Assembly: GCF_037975245.1 (NCBI RefSeq)
Contig: NC_092579.1
Span: 8,732,001-8,796,000, forward strand
Reading direction: 5' to 3'
Source of the DNA: Apostichopus japonicus
Taxonomy: Eukaryota > Echinodermata > Holothuroidea > Aspidochirotida > Stichopodidae
DNA: 64,000 nucleotides
The notes beneath the pieces were generated by a model. It saw only the letters and a list, made by a program, of their open reading frames with translations, was not told where the DNA came from and searched no databases. Of the stretch, positions 50,301-62,586 are shown in pieces. The position numbers and the translations under genes were made by a program. Every line of letters begins with the position of its first letter. The stretch's first letter is position 1.

Positions 50301-53300
50301 CCCCCCCCCCCCCCCTCTCTCCAAGTCCTGTAATGTTGAATATCAAAGGGTGCATTTTTACGTTTTCAATTCCTGATAAACTTAGAAATCAGCTTCGTGT
50401 TACTGCATCTTTGATCGTGTTTTAAAGATTTTCTAGTTTGTAGTTTCTGCAAGGAATATCATGATCCTTTTTTGTATCCCACCAAAAAACAAAAAGGTCT
50501 CATACCCACTGATGAACGTGTAACACGAACGGTCAGCCTTGGTGACAACGTAAAACTAAGTGTAACCAGAACAGCGGGTACGGCTAGGCGAATCAGGTGG
50601 TTGATAAACGGACGGAAAATGGCACGGTGGAATGGTATGACACGTGTAATGTTAGCGGAAGTGGAAGTGAAAGACGGAGGACTTTATGAAGTAGTCCAGA
50701 GAGGTCGCCGAGTACGAGGATTGCAAACATTTATTCAACTTTATGTGCGAGGTAATAGTAACGTTTCAAATTCTCAAATTTTCACAGCTGCCAAAAATAG
50801 GAAAAAAAAAACACTTAACCCGGTGTCCTTTGACGTTCGGTCTCCAGTATATTTCGGCGCACCTCCGTATATGTTGATAAATATGAAATTCAGATGGAAA
50901 ATGAGATGAACCAATACTTTTTTTAAATAGCATATACTTTCTTGCTGTAATGCATAAATGAATTAATAATTAGGCCCGCAGTTCAACATATGAAAGGGCC
51001 CCCAAAACTTGCAACAGAACTACAAGTGAAGATTTTTGGTACCAAAATACTTTCTTACTAATATCAAGTGTTTATAATAAACGTAACCGAATACATTTCA
51101 ACGTAAATGATAATAACTATGTTTCATAGTGTGAATATTTTAGCGTTTGAATGCTCTAACCGGAACAAAGGCACATCTGTGCGTTCGTCCTTGAAATATT
51201 AATCGATGCCATTTCTTTCATCAGCTTGTCCGACTAACCGATACGGTACTACCGATTGCGATCAGGTCTGTCCTACTTGTCAAAATGGCGGCATGTGTGA
51301 AGAAGCGACCGGAGAGTGTGTATGTCCACCTGGGTTCACTGACAACACGTGTGAAGAACGTTAGTTTAACGGCTAAAAATTATGCAGTCATGTATTATCA
51401 TAACGAAAGCTATAAATTAACAAACGTTCTAAGTATTCTGTATTGTATACACCTGTTTTTGTTCGTTGATATTGCTTGAAGGGATGAAGAGACAGAGGTA
51501 AGTTGTGACGAATTTAGTGGCATTACCTCCAAGCGCGGATCCAGAGGAGTAGGCGCCGGATCTAGAGGAAGGGGCGCCGGATCCAGAGGAGGGGGCGCCG
51601 GATCCAGAGGAGGAGTGGGGCGTTTGTTAGGCAGTATGCTGACTTTAATCAATGATGAAATTAATATTAAACCTTGTGTTTCATTTGAATGCACTGGAAC
51701 TTAAAAAGGTTAATTCAAGAGTATCAGAATACGTATAAAAGAAGGTATTTATCCCAACAAGTAAAAGCCGCTTCGGTGAGTTCTAAATAAAAGGAAAAAA
51801 GATTTTCCAAAAATGACAATGAATCTTGTTTGGCTTATCTGAAGGAAAACTTTTTATGGTCCATTACATAGGTGTCATGTATGTATTAAACTTTTTTTGT
51901 CGTAATCCGTGTTCTGTCCTGTGTGATAATACTCAATTATTTCTAGTAGATATTACATTAGGATCTTATAAGCACTAAAGTAACTTGTTGCTCTCCTACC
52001 GAGAGTCCTGGTGTTCATAAACATTATCCAGAAGGAACTTACATGAAAGAGACATTATTTTAATAGTGTGAGCTGCATTAAAAGCGTTCAGTTATTTGAC
52101 ATTTTACATATAGACATATATTTTGACATTAGACATATAGTGAGTCAATAGATGGCGTTGCTTTGTTAAAACATGTTCTACTTACACCACAGTGACATAA
52201 AACTAAAATAAGGAAACGAAAAAACCTAGAGTATTGGAGATTTTTTTTCTTTCATTTAAAACAGCATACGAGGTTTCTAGATGTTCGACTGACTTTGGTG
52301 CACGCAACTGCCGCGGCTTCCTCTTTTGTCTAGCTGGAAAGTTTGGATGTATCTGTGGGCCCGGATATCAAGGCATGGATTGTAAAGATGGTGAGTTTTA
52401 ATAGCAACGTCTTGCTAAGACTACTGTCCGTTAGTTGGGCTTTTCTTTATTAAAAATTATCAGACGATGATCCCAAAAATGGCCATATAGCAGTATATAC
52501 ACTGTTACATGGTATTACAAAGTGTAATCCTTATTATTATTATTAATGTTCGTTCTTTCCGATTCCGACTTCCTTGTGTTATATTTAACTAGTTAGTCTG
52601 CATGTCCTTACAACCCATTGGGACATCCATTGTCCTTGGGCTTGTTAATACATTGATTTTTGCACATATCGCTTGGAAGCTGTGAATTATGTCAAATGGC
52701 TGTTAGCCAGCCTCTTAAGTTCCTATATTTAATACAATACAATGAAATCACATCATTATGTAGTCAGTGTTATTGTTAAAAACACAAGTGATGTCAAGTA
52801 ATATATTCATGACACAGATTTACGGCAAATTAAGAATCCCTTTTGAAACTAAATGTTTTAATGTTCAGTATCTATGCGTGTTGACGAACTATTTAACAGA
52901 AGTCGCGGGCTGCGTTACACCAAAAGGCTTTACATTTGATGTTATGTATAAAAAATAAGAGTACTTACAAAAAAAATGATATTTACGTAAACTACGAACA
53001 AGAATGTCAAGTGCCGCTATAACGAATGATTGGGTGCTTGTGATGAATCAAATATTTTAACAGGCTGGCGTGTTTAGGAAATATCACGGGCTTAAGGTTC
53101 TCCACACTCCAGGCTGAAAACTTGAAGTGTTAATATGAGATATCCGAGCCCGTTTTGAGTTTATGCGTTTCTGGATTGATTACAATGATTATTTGTTGAC
53201 ATGTAGATGTTTTTTTTTTTTGCAAATGCTGAATCTAACATAGTCAAGCTATAGTATTATTGCCTTATGATGGCAGGGGTTTGAGTCTCAACTCTGTTCA

Positions 53301-53716
53301 CATTTTACCTTAAAATTATGGAAAATAAAAGAAAATGGGAGAAAGGAAATGGGTTTCAAGCGTATAAGCTCCGTCTTACAAGCACGATGGTTACGTTATA
53401 TCTTGGTTAACCTCTTGATTAACGATATCTTGCGCCTGGTAATTGAATAACAAAAGGAAAATCCAGCTGAACGTTACAATATACGTTTGTTATAAAGAAA
53501 GGCGGCGTCGCTACAGTATACATATTAATATATTTAGACTTCTTCCTTTCATTGCATAAAATGGGTGTTATTTGCAGATAAGATAATTCCTAATGGGATG
53601 TAAATTTATTAACAACCTGTTTTTTTTCTTTCACAGAATGCTCACCAGGTACATACGGAGCAGGCTGCACCCAGCGTTGCAGTAGTCACACTTGTGACCC
53701 GAAAACTGGCGAGTGA
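38261..53716 (+). CDS. Large receptor-like gene: NIDO-TIG-AMOP-VWD-sushi joined to a Tie-like Ig/EGF ectodomain (17 exons, probably disabled)
   Basis: Exons by splice sites: 38261-38318, 38641-38792, 39382-39675, 40263-40448, 43954-44116, 44503-44754, 45411-45718, 46564-46844, 47399-47634, 47813-48088, 48765-49022, 49326-49493, 49689-50003, 50497-50751, 51225-51359, 52265-52390, 53637-53716. Exons 1-2 join in phase 1, exons 2-5 in phase 0, and all later joins in phase 1 except exon 7/8 (phase 2). The product would be a secreted or surface protein combining a MUC4/SUSD2-type module with the Ig-Ig-EGF-EGF-EGF order of Tie angiopoietin receptors. Lesions: one extra T in exon 7, a deletion with frameshift in exon 9, and a TGA within EGF3. 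No membrane or kinase exon was found before 64000. Preserved splice sites and domain cysteines suggest recent loss, or sequence errors in a live gene. Confidence 0.72.
38414..38550. repeat. (TA)n microsatellite in intron 1
   Basis: TA repeat with interruptions (TATG, TATC) around 38468-38506. It lies within the first intron of the large receptor gene. Confidence 0.95.
38641..44116 (+). CDS. Exons 2-5: NIDO domain
   Basis: Exon 2 encodes LYPFGP and NDDSIS, the opening of NIDO domains; exon 3 [26 protein letters not shown]; exon 4 [26 protein letters not shown]; exon 5 AGFNAGDG, then the [14 protein letters not shown] segment seen after NIDO in MUC4-like proteins. Exons 2-5 join in phase 0, and the domain is complete with no lesion. 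The intron between exons 4 and 5 (3.5 kb) contains the 46/51-bp minisatellite. Confidence 0.82.
41150..42930. repeat. 46/51-bp minisatellite in intron 4
   Basis: About 38 tandem units. The common unit is 46 bases, built around TTGCGACCGCTCCCCTAAAC and CTCAATGCTTGTGTTTCATT. A variant carries an extra GTGTT and is 51 bases. The 51-base units cluster near 42480-42720 and keep one plus-strand frame open (17-residue repeat with CDRSP and NACVCVH); 46-base units shift the frame. I read this as non-coding. Confidence 0.93.
42990..43953. other. Rest of intron 4
   Basis: No exon, RNA or transposon was recognised in this stretch. Confidence 0.45.
44289..44362. repeat. (TA)n microsatellite in intron 5
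   Basis: TA tract followed by (CATA/CACA)-rich sequence, 140 bases before exon 6. Confidence 0.95.
44503..44754 (+). CDS. Exon 6: IPT/TIG domain
   Basis: Encodes [31 protein letters not shown] and [11 protein letters not shown], the usual opening, middle cysteines and closing strand of an IPT/TIG immunoglobulin-like fold. Bounded by GATAGCAG and GTGAGT. Domain complete; phase 1 at both ends. Confidence 0.82.
45411..45718 (+). CDS. Exon 7: linker region with a one-base frameshift
   Basis: Phase-matched acceptor TTTTATGCAG. The frame reads [20 protein letters not shown] and [10 protein letters not shown], then must shift at TTTT (45503-45506) to continue [17 protein letters not shown] and [15 protein letters not shown] to the donor AACAGGTAAG. 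Removing one T restores a continuous frame and the phase needed by exon 8. This region corresponds to the segment between NIDO/TIG and AMOP in MUC4-like proteins. Confidence 0.7.
45777..46337 (-). other. Unassigned minus-strand open frames in intron 7
   Basis: Two neighbouring minus-strand frames (45777-46082 and 46146-46337) are longer and less repetitive than most chance frames here. They show no motif I recognise. They may be remains of a transposon in the intron. Confidence 0.25.
46564..46844 (+). CDS. Exon 8: AMOP domain
   Basis: Encodes [58 protein letters not shown] and GYVAPTIG, the cysteine spacing and V-P-W-x-x-H...D..P...CC signature of AMOP domains. Complete, with phase consistent with exons 7 and 9. 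Confidence 0.85.
46965..47335. repeat. 25-bp minisatellite in intron 8
   Basis: About 14 tandem units of CCTCACATTGAATGTTTCCT plus ATATA, with single-base variants, ending 63 bases before the VWD acceptor. Confidence 0.93.
47399..49022 (+). CDS. Exons 9-11: VWD domain and post-VWD region
   Basis: Exon 9 opens [20 protein letters not shown] (VWD GDPH start), reaches DVVLQSRNM, then loses about 30 residues relative to the broken copy at 23358-23560 and resumes one frame off as [21 protein letters not shown]. Exon 10 gives [12 protein letters not shown] and [14 protein letters not shown], the VWD end. Exon 11 encodes [27 protein letters not shown], the conserved segment found between VWD and sushi in SUSD2-like proteins. 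Exons 10 and 11 are intact; exon 9 is damaged. Confidence 0.78.
49326..49493 (+). CDS. Exon 12: sushi (CCP) domain
   Basis: Encodes [50 protein letters not shown]: four cysteines, a conserved Trp and the typical G-T-x-x-x-Y-x-C core. A single complete module in one phase-1 exon. Confidence 0.9.
49689..50751 (+). CDS. Exons 13-14: two Ig-like domains resembling Tie Ig1 and Ig2
   Basis: Exon 13 has [11 protein letters not shown] and a closing [15 protein letters not shown], a cysteine pair of Ig type. Exon 14 has [58 protein letters not shown], an Ig fold without the cysteine pair, as in Tie Ig2 (compare the D-A-G-V-Y step there). Their position, directly before three EGF modules, supports the Tie reading. 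The broken copy keeps exon 14 (26450-26697). Confidence 0.72.
51225..53716 (+). CDS. Exons 15-17: three EGF-like modules in Tie order
   Basis: Exon 15 (51225-51359): [33 protein letters not shown], very close in spacing to Tie EGF1. Exon 16 (52265-52390): [34 protein letters not shown], Tie EGF2 with its unusual loop. Exon 17 (53637-53716): [20 protein letters not shown] then PKTGE and TGA where a cysteine would be expected; a GTGATT at 53713 could be a donor instead. The C-terminal half of EGF3, the fibronectin repeats, membrane segment and kinase of a Tie receptor were not found downstream. Confidence 0.78.
51533..51616. repeat. GC-rich 21-bp tandem repeat in intron 15
   Basis: Four imperfect units of GCGCCGGATCCAGAGGAGGG. 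The minus-strand frame over it is a Pro-rich artefact. Confidence 0.8.
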
Positions 53717-54517
53717 TTACAGAGAGCGAGAGACGAGACTTTTCGTGCCTCTTTTATATTGATTGTGTTTATACTCAGATATTATTACAATGTTTATCTC
53801 TTTCATTTTTTTCACAGTGCAGAACATACTTAATTCATATTTCGATCGAAATATTAAATATATTGTCAATATCCAGAAAGAACATAAACTACGTAATAAA
53901 TTTATCATGCTTCCCAATTTGCATGAATTTGTGGGCCACAGCATGTTCTGGACAGGATTAATTACAAGGATATTTTTTGCTAATTAGGAAAACCGAATGG
54001 TGTAATTAAACTAGACCTATTAATTAAATAGAGAGCTGATCAATTATATGCTTGCGAATAGGGGCTGGTCAGAATGAAACAAATTCAATTTTTAAGTACA
54101 GTTTAGTATAATAATAGTAAACGCTCCGAATCCCAGAACTGATGCATTGACTCAGCTAAGTGTTGCAATCAGCTATTTTTCGTTTTTAACATAAGTAAAC
54201 GTTAGTATTGCTCACAGTTATACTTCATACTCAATCTGTATTGATGAAATATAAGATGTAAAGTTGGCAATACACACAGCTGCAGTATTAATCTAACTTA
54301 CATACTGGTGACTGCGAAGTTACTTTCCTCAACATTCACCTATAGTAGATTGAGGGTAGCAGAAGGTTGCATTAATTACAAATCATTAATTACAAGTCTT
54401 ACTTGCCCGAATATTTAAACTTTGCCAGAATTTCAAGACGAACTACACGAGCCGCATGAAACATGCATGCTGACGCTGGTTGCGAGTATGATTTTATTGA
54501 TATTGTCATTTTGTAAG
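53717..54517. other. Interval 3' of the large receptor gene
   Basis: No continuation exon, kinase or poly(A) site could be assigned with confidence. Confidence 0.45.
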
Positions 54518-54826
54518 CAGTGGTGTACCCAAAATATTTCGCACCCGGGCGGATCCTTCGTTGCCGCCTCGTGCAGGGTATGCAGTCCTGAATAAGGGTC
54601 AAAGATGAGAGGTGTTTACCTCCTTTATGAGAAATTTGTGTTTATTTAAGGTGGCTTGGATGTAAAAAGGTGTTATCTTTGGCAAAACTTTGGGCTGATT
54701 ATATGTTTTGGATTTCTCACTTTATTTCTATTACATATTTCTCTTTTTCTTGTTTTGAGCTGTGGCATGGCTCCCCCCTTGGCACCTTGGCAGATCTCCC
54801 GCTCTGCTTAGTAGGCTACGCCACTG
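54518..54826. mobile_element. MITE with CAGTGG-type ends
   Basis: Imperfect terminal inverted repeats CAGTGGTGTACCC and GGCTACGCCACTG. Its right part (from 54668) is also found at 9693-9850, where it lacks the left end. No clear target duplication. Confidence 0.55.
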
Positions 54827-56160
54827 CATTTATAAGGGTGCTTCACATTCGGAGATCTGACTTTCCGTAATATATTTTTCTTAAAATTACTGATAGACCC
54901 ACCTCTGTGTGGCCGCTGTTATTAATGTTAATGGGGATGGATTTTTTGTAACTACGGGGGAGATTATGGCCAAGTATATTATAGCATGGACAGTCTGGAG
55001 AGCCTTTAAACAGTGCTCTTGGAAGAAATTTTACATCGGAAAAGTAAATGTCCTGAGGCTGCCCGAATTTTTCACAAAATTTTGCCGAGTTTTAAGTCTC
55101 CTGAAGTTAAGGGTTATAAGGAAGACTGGCATTTTCTTGTTGTCTCGCGACGTTTTTTATTATGTGTTGCAATATTCAGGCAAGAGTCGTTGACAATTCG
55201 GGCTAGAATCGGGATCGATTTGGGAAAGAGTCAGGAACATTTCTGCCCCGTTTGCCACTCGTCCCCCCCCCCCCCCCTCCAACGCCTCGTACGCTTATCT
55301 ATATTAAGACCGTCGAATCTTGGCGAGCGCTAGCAGCTTAATGGGTGATAGCCATACATTTTTTTGCTATTTTCTGTAGTCTAAAATTTCCCAGTCAGTT
55401 TTATGTGTTACTATGTAAATATTCATTACGTGCTAGAAATTGTTGTAGGTTTTTTTTTATGTAATTGATATATTTGCATTCAAACAGAATAGCTGTTTGA
55501 ATGGACTAATTTTAACATGTTAATTTAGATTATCTTCAACAGGTTACGGTATTGGAGTTTACAGGGAATATATATAACATTATAGTTTCGGTCAGTGGAA
55601 TAGAAAAGGAAGCTGGCTGTTGTGGAAAAGTTATCAAGTCATTAAATATCCGGAAAGGGTTTGAATAAATGTTAAACAATTTACATTAGACTCGTTCGTT
55701 TCTTTTATTGATTTACTGTTGTCAGTACTGCATACAAGGTTTTTGTTTCTTTAAGGTCACATCGCATTTGTATCGTATTGTTTGAGAATGATAAAGCTCT
55801 TTATATACAATCGTACTTACTCACTTACACTTACACACTGATTTCGATAGTGCAATATTCTGAAAAAAGTCAATTATGAAAACGGTGGATATACCTAAGA
55901 TTTGCATTTCCAAGATATGTCTTATTGCGATAACTCATACACACAATTATAACACAATTACGACACATAATTATGAGATCTTCACATTTTAAACCTCGTT
56001 GTTTAAATATTTTGCGTTATTGGGAAAGAATCTCGTATATTTTTGAAGTTGACTGAAAACAAAACCCCGTTAACTTCGATTAATGTGAAATGAAGGAGTC
56101 TGCTCTTTCATTTGCATTGGAAAGTGTCATAAACGTGGGGTATTGTAATTATTTGATAAT
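54663..56160. repeat. Repeat B, right copy
   Basis: Direct repeat of 9691-11560 without the left copy's insertions. It contains a long C-run (55263-55278). Repeat C follows after about 25 bases. Confidence 0.82.
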
Positions 56161-56183
56161 TATAATTATTTGGTGTGTAATTA

Positions 56184-56549
56184 TCCAGATAACAGTGTGA
56201 CTGTGTGCATCAGAACAAAAGTTTATTGTTTCTTCTGCAGTTTTCATTGTATATGTATACTTTAGATGTCCATTAGCATATGGGTTGCACATTTGTACAG
56301 GACTACCTTTTTTGGAAAAGTGGCATCATCACTGCTGTGAGTTTTCTGGGAGCAACTCCAATCAGGAGTTCTCCAAAGGATTTGTTTGAAAAGTACCTTT
56401 CCTGATTGGGTACTGTATCCTCCCTCCAATTTGGCCCCTCCCTCTAAATAGACAAAGAAATTGCTAGGAAGGCCATGTGGCTGCAGAGAACCTTTACCCT
56501 CCAAACCATTAGGATGTAGATTGAGCGAGATTGTTTGGATCCCAAGTTA
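56184..56549. repeat. Repeat C, right copy
   Basis: Direct repeat of 20924-21308, here directly next to repeat B. Confidence 0.82.
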
Positions 56550-57476
56550 AAAGTTTGAAAATGGATAAGAGTGTTAACCAATTGGTATATAATCTTGAGA
56601 ATCTGAATCTGCTCTTTCGGAATTCCATTTAAAGTGCAGAAGACTGATATATCCGCATAAGATCAGTTCATTGCTAATATTGGACTGTCCCTGAACTGAC
56701 CTACCCATGCAGTGGATTCTCCACAGAAGCCTTGCTCTCGGCTACAACAGGAACCCTTCAACACTATTTTTACTATATTAACGCTGTGGTCGTCACATTG
56801 GTAAATTTATTATTGTTCTAATTGGAAGATTTGGTTGTCTCTATGGAACTTTTTACATTTTCCATTTGTTTCCATCAAGTTTGTAACTTTGGAGGATAAC
56901 TAGCCTTGGTTTCTACCCTAGGGTGACAGTTCCTGCAGAACAACTAATCTCATTTGGGTCAACCGTGGACTTTAATTTATTTTTCCCTACGTGCTTTCAT
57001 ATTGTGTAAGAATGGGTGTTTGTGTGTGCGAATGGGAAGTAACAACCAACAAAACTATAACTTAAATAATTCCTTTCTTTTACATTAAAACTGGGCCCAA
57101 CAGTTTCAATCCCCTCCTACCAATGTTCATATCACTATTTAATATTCATATTCTATACTTTACATATTTGACCTTTCAGAAGTATATGAGACTGGTCTGT
57201 TTGTATTGAATCTATAGTGCTCGAATACAATTTTCTGTATATATGGTGTACTTAGCTAGCTAAACACTGTTTCTTTGTGTTCTTTTTTAAGTGTTTTCTG
57301 CCTAAATACTGACTTGACACCTCCAGTCGAAATCAAGGTGAAGCATTCCTTACACGTTGAAAAGGTGTTATTGAAAAACTTATTGCCGAGTAACAATTTT
57401 TTCCTGATTTTGGTTTTCTTTTCACTACATTTGTACACAGAGACTCAGATATTGCTCGTTGTTTTATTGATCTAAC
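56550..57476. other. Intergenic DNA upstream of LRR4
   Basis: No gene recognised. The end (57350-57480) resembles the following 57600-57700, a small internal duplication of LRR upstream sequence. Confidence 0.45.
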
Positions 57477-58735
57477 GTTGAGGTGACTTCTCAAGCGTGT
57501 CAGCAAGTTTAGCACAAAAAAATGACTCTGTCACGACAGTGTATTATACGTCATCGTCGTCTACTTAATATTGCAATAACTTATAGAATGTACTTGAAAT
57601 GGTGTTATTCAAAACATATTATTAGATGACTTTTTCACTTTCACTGCAATTGTTAAAAAACAACTCAGATATTTCTCATTGTTTCTTCATACATTGTTTT
57701 CTGTTCCTATATTCCTTAACAAAAGCAATTGGTAATTGATTAACTACGTCGAATATGATTTAATGGCGATCACAACTTATAAACGTATACGGAAGTACAT
57801 AGAGCACAACTGTGATCAACAATCTGTCTTGATTAGTAAGACAGAAAATTGCAGTAATATATAAATTCATCTTTATATATACAATTCCCAGGTAGTGTGA
57901 AGCATTTGTTTATATCTCATCAATAATACCGGCTAACGTGATAATGAAACAGAAGAACCCAGTTCACAATAACTGCTTTAGGTGACTGTTAATAATTAGT
58001 TGACGAGACAAATCTCAAGTCTCAAACCTCAAGGCTATGTTGACAAATTCACAAACAGCGATGAAGATTCATAGAAAAATCTCGGATATTCGCTTTTCTT
58101 TCTATTGTTTCTTTTTTCCTTTGGTAGGTTGCTTAACAAAACTCTGTTCAGGAGTTCTGATAATCTGATGACAATGTAACGGGACTTCTATTGCATGCAA
58201 TAACTGTATCCCCTTGAAAAATTTCTCAAATACTTTATTGAACGAGAATTGCTGGAATAAAATTACTGGGAATCTATCCTCACGCTAAATCTAAGTCATG
58301 ATAAGTTCTCTGAGTCCTTCTTGATCTTAATCTCGGTACGACCGTAACCAGTGTTGATAATAGTTTGAACAAGATTAAAATCTTCCTTTGCCGCATCCTT
58401 CAAAGGTACTTTGTGGAGGAGTGATATCCCTTAATTTCAGTTTCAATAAATTACGTCAATAACGGAAGATTCATTGCGGGGAATGGTGAAACTTGCAACC
58501 CTGGATCTGAGTAATAATTACATTTCTGTGTTATCCTCTGAGCCATTCTCATTATTGATTGTTCGGTTAAGAGAAATAAATGATTATTTAGTTGATATTG
58601 GTTTTTCTTTCTGAAAATTTGGTGAAGAAAAATAACATCCACTTTAAACATGTTCTTATTACTTATAGCAGTGGTACTCAACAAAGAAAGACTTTTGTTG
58701 CTATGCTCGCCAAGATGAAGTATATGAAAGACATG
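57477..58735 (+). pseudogene. LRR4: broken and rearranged LRR receptor gene
   Basis: 57477-57735 matches the upstream intron of LRR1 (3531-3790). 58165-58552 matches LRR1 coding (about 3857-4235) but has several small indels and stops. At 58559-58640 it switches to sequence matching the LRR1 3' region (5480-5560), and at 58672-58728 to the start of the LRR1 cytoplasmic tail (GTGGTA...CGCCAAGATGAAGT). The order is therefore LRR, 3' region, tail. A (TA)n tract and a Penelope-like fragment follow. Confidence 0.8.
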
Positions 58736-58756
58736 TTGAGTGTGACAAAAGTCAAA

Positions 58757-59765
<1,009 letters not shown>

Positions 59766-60451
59766 GGAATGAACGGACACTAAATCAAGTTAACAGAAGA
59801 TAGTACTTTTCTTTTCACTTCATGTATTATAAGTAACAAAGGAAAGTTCGAGCCAATAGTTCTAGCACACGATAGTTGATGATATATACTTTTGCTTTTA
59901 ATTGACATCATCCAGCCGAATAAAATATGCCTCCGATGTTCGCTCTTTCTTTTCTTTTATTAAATTTCTTTCTTATCTTTTTGTTGTTAACAAAGGATTT
60001 GAAACAACTGAATAGCAACAAATTAATCGTTTTCAAAAGATCTATCGTCCACACTCGAGTTCTTACTTATTTTAAGATGATTTATGACAAACAGTTTCTT
60101 TAGCTCTAACCTCAACAACACTGTTTCATCTATATACTTTAACTGAATAACATTTCTGTTCACGTTCATTGCCCGAACAATCATGTGTGTATATTTTTTA
60201 TAGCGTGGATCAATTGTGCGAAATTTGGTAGGAGACTGAATTCCCAAATATCTTTTCGGAAATCTACAACTTCATATGTTGTTCTATGTACGATATGCAA
60301 TTGCTATGGATATTAGAAGACAAAGTGAACAAGAATTTGTGTTGTTGACTCTTCCCAATTTTGTCAATAAACTGCTTTTATCTGTTAATTTGTTGAATCT
60401 ATCTATATAGTTTCTTTTGAAATCACATCTTTCGTCACTTTTTAAAAGCAA
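59766..60451. other. Intergenic DNA upstream of LRR5
   Basis: Nothing recognised apart from the presumed promoter region of LRR5. Confidence 0.45.
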
Positions 60452-61264
60452 TGCAGGATGAAAATAACCGGCTAGTGTTTCCAGAGGATTGTGGTGATCT
60501 TTACTTTAATTTCTGGTCTCGTAGCTTCGACCATCGAATGTAATTGCTTTGAAAACGTCATTTCTTGCGATCACAGAAATCTGACCAGTTATGAAAGTTT
60601 ACTAATCAACCAAAGGTGTCTTTATAATAACACAAGTAAGAAGTGTTTCTTGAATTTGTCGCATAACAAAATTTCTTCATTTTCGGGGTTTCAACTCGAA
60701 CCGGAAGTGCAATATTTGGACTTAGCTTACAACAACATTCAACGACTTCAAACGCTCGTTAAAGCAAATGGTTTCGTTCATTTAAAATCCTTGAATTTAA
60801 GTTTCAATGAGAGATCCGGTGTTGTTCCAAAAGATTCCTTCCATGGGATGACTAAATTATCAAGTTTAGATCTTAGTTATAATAACATCACTTTGCTACA
60901 TCCCAGACTTTTATCAGGAGTTTTGAGGCTGGAGAAGTTGAATTTGACCCACAATAAACTGTCTGTATTTGAGTCAGATATTCCTACCGTTTTGAGATTT
61001 GTAAATTTAAGTTACAACTGTCTAATGGACATCAAAACAAACTTCCAACAGTTACAAACTTAAGATCTTACTTGTAACAGATTGGAAATTTATCCCGTTG
61101 AGAATCAAACGGTACAAGGAGATATTTTCATTAGTGGAAACCGTTTTGATTGTAATTTTCAAATGATATTTCAAAGAAGACAAGGGATGGTTTCTTCATG
61201 CGGTAGAATTTGTACTAGACAGAATACCCTCACTTGTGCAAAGAATGGAAATGGTAAGTTGTAA
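60452..61264 (+). CDS. LRR5: LRR receptor-like gene with one in-frame stop
   Basis: I take the ATG at 60452, in frame with the later codons, because it gives a leader of normal form (MQDENNRLVF then a hydrophobic VVIFTLISGLVAS). Then a cysteine cap (ECNCFENVISC), LRRs (LNLSHNKISSF, LDLAYNNIQRL, LDLSYNNITLL, LNLTHNKLSVF, VNLSYNCLMDI) and a C-terminal cap (NRFDCNFQM and cysteines to about 61245). A TAA at 61061-61063 replaces a conserved Leu codon (LQT-stop-DLTCNRLEIY); the frame is otherwise open to a second stop at 61262. GGTAAGT at 61253 may be a splice donor leading to membrane exons, or the protein may end there. No membrane exon was found. Could be a young pseudogene, a null allele or a readthrough case. 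Confidence 0.72.
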
Positions 61265-61486
61265 TAGGGCACGGTCGTTTATTCTGTATGCGGCATTCTT
61301 GGGTCCAATCTGTCTGAGAATAGAGAATACCAAACACTGACAAGAAAGTAATAATAACTCGCACGAAACCAGAACGATAAATGCAAGAGCTTTTCAAAGT
61401 AGAGAACACGATGGCGGGTGGTTGAACTTGTATCAAGTTCATACAAATCCATGCATTGCCTTTCTGGGGACAGGGTATAATAATAG

Positions 61487-62420
61487 CAAGGGGCAGAGTT
61501 TTCCGTCATAGTTGTCCATGTAATTAAGCTAAATGGTGATTAATTGAATTAGACGGACTTCAATTTATAAAATATCTTTATAGTCTTTATTTGAAAGCTA
61601 TAATGTATACCAGTAATTTAAAATAAAACATAAGTTTACAAAACAATTTATTTAAAATGCACAATTGGGTAATTATCTATATTGTCTCTAGTAAGGTGTT
61701 AACTAAAACAGTTAGGTATCGTTTGTGCTGCTTGTGGCTAAATAACAATTAAGAGAGCGTCGTAAATCAATATATATTATGTAGTATATACATTTTTGTT
61801 CAGCTGTAGCCATCTATGCTGAGATGTGTAGAATGGGGTTACACGCGGGAGCGTCAGGGTATTGACAAATTCTAGACATCGATTCCAGAATTACAATATC
61901 AAGTTGGAAATATTAAACATGGATTTATCCCTGTTATTGTATTAGGCTATACAGCAAATGTATATCTTGCATTTTGCAAGAAACGTAACATTTGAGTCAG
62001 CCTGAAGTTAAGACCCCGTATGTTACACATACTTGAAGGTGTGTTATTATATATTATTTTTGTATCATTTTCTAACTTATAATTTCCCTGTTGTTTTCAA
62101 AATTTTATTGGTAATTCCAATCAGATTTCTGTTATTGATTTAACTTTAAATAAATGCAGATAAGATATATATTAGATTGCAAGGGTGTTTTGAAAATTTA
62201 ATATACTGCTTAATTGTTATGCAAATGATTGAATTCGATGTATATTGTCGAAGGCCATGAGAAATGTACATGTTAAAAAAAAAATTGAAAATCATGAAAA
62301 AACCATAGTACTGATTGTTATTCCGTGAAATGTTTCCTTAGTTCCAAAACGAATATCAGTAGTTTTACAGTCTCTGCAATTTCAAAATCTTCCTAGGCAA
62401 GTTGTCTTCAATCCTTCTGT
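61487..62420. repeat. Repeat A, right copy
   Basis: Direct repeat of 8860-9690, again downstream of an LRR gene, but here followed by repeat D rather than B. Confidence 0.85.
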
Positions 62421-62586
62421 AGCCCTGTCTCAAACTGCAGTTATACCCTATTATGGGTATAATGTCATGCTAATGTGTTGATCCTTTCACTGCCTCTCCA
62501 TTCCGTGCGAATTTTTATGTGTGAATATGAAGGTTTGGTCTGCAACAACTGCTTGATATAGCTGTTGTAGTCTTCCTTGCATTTTA

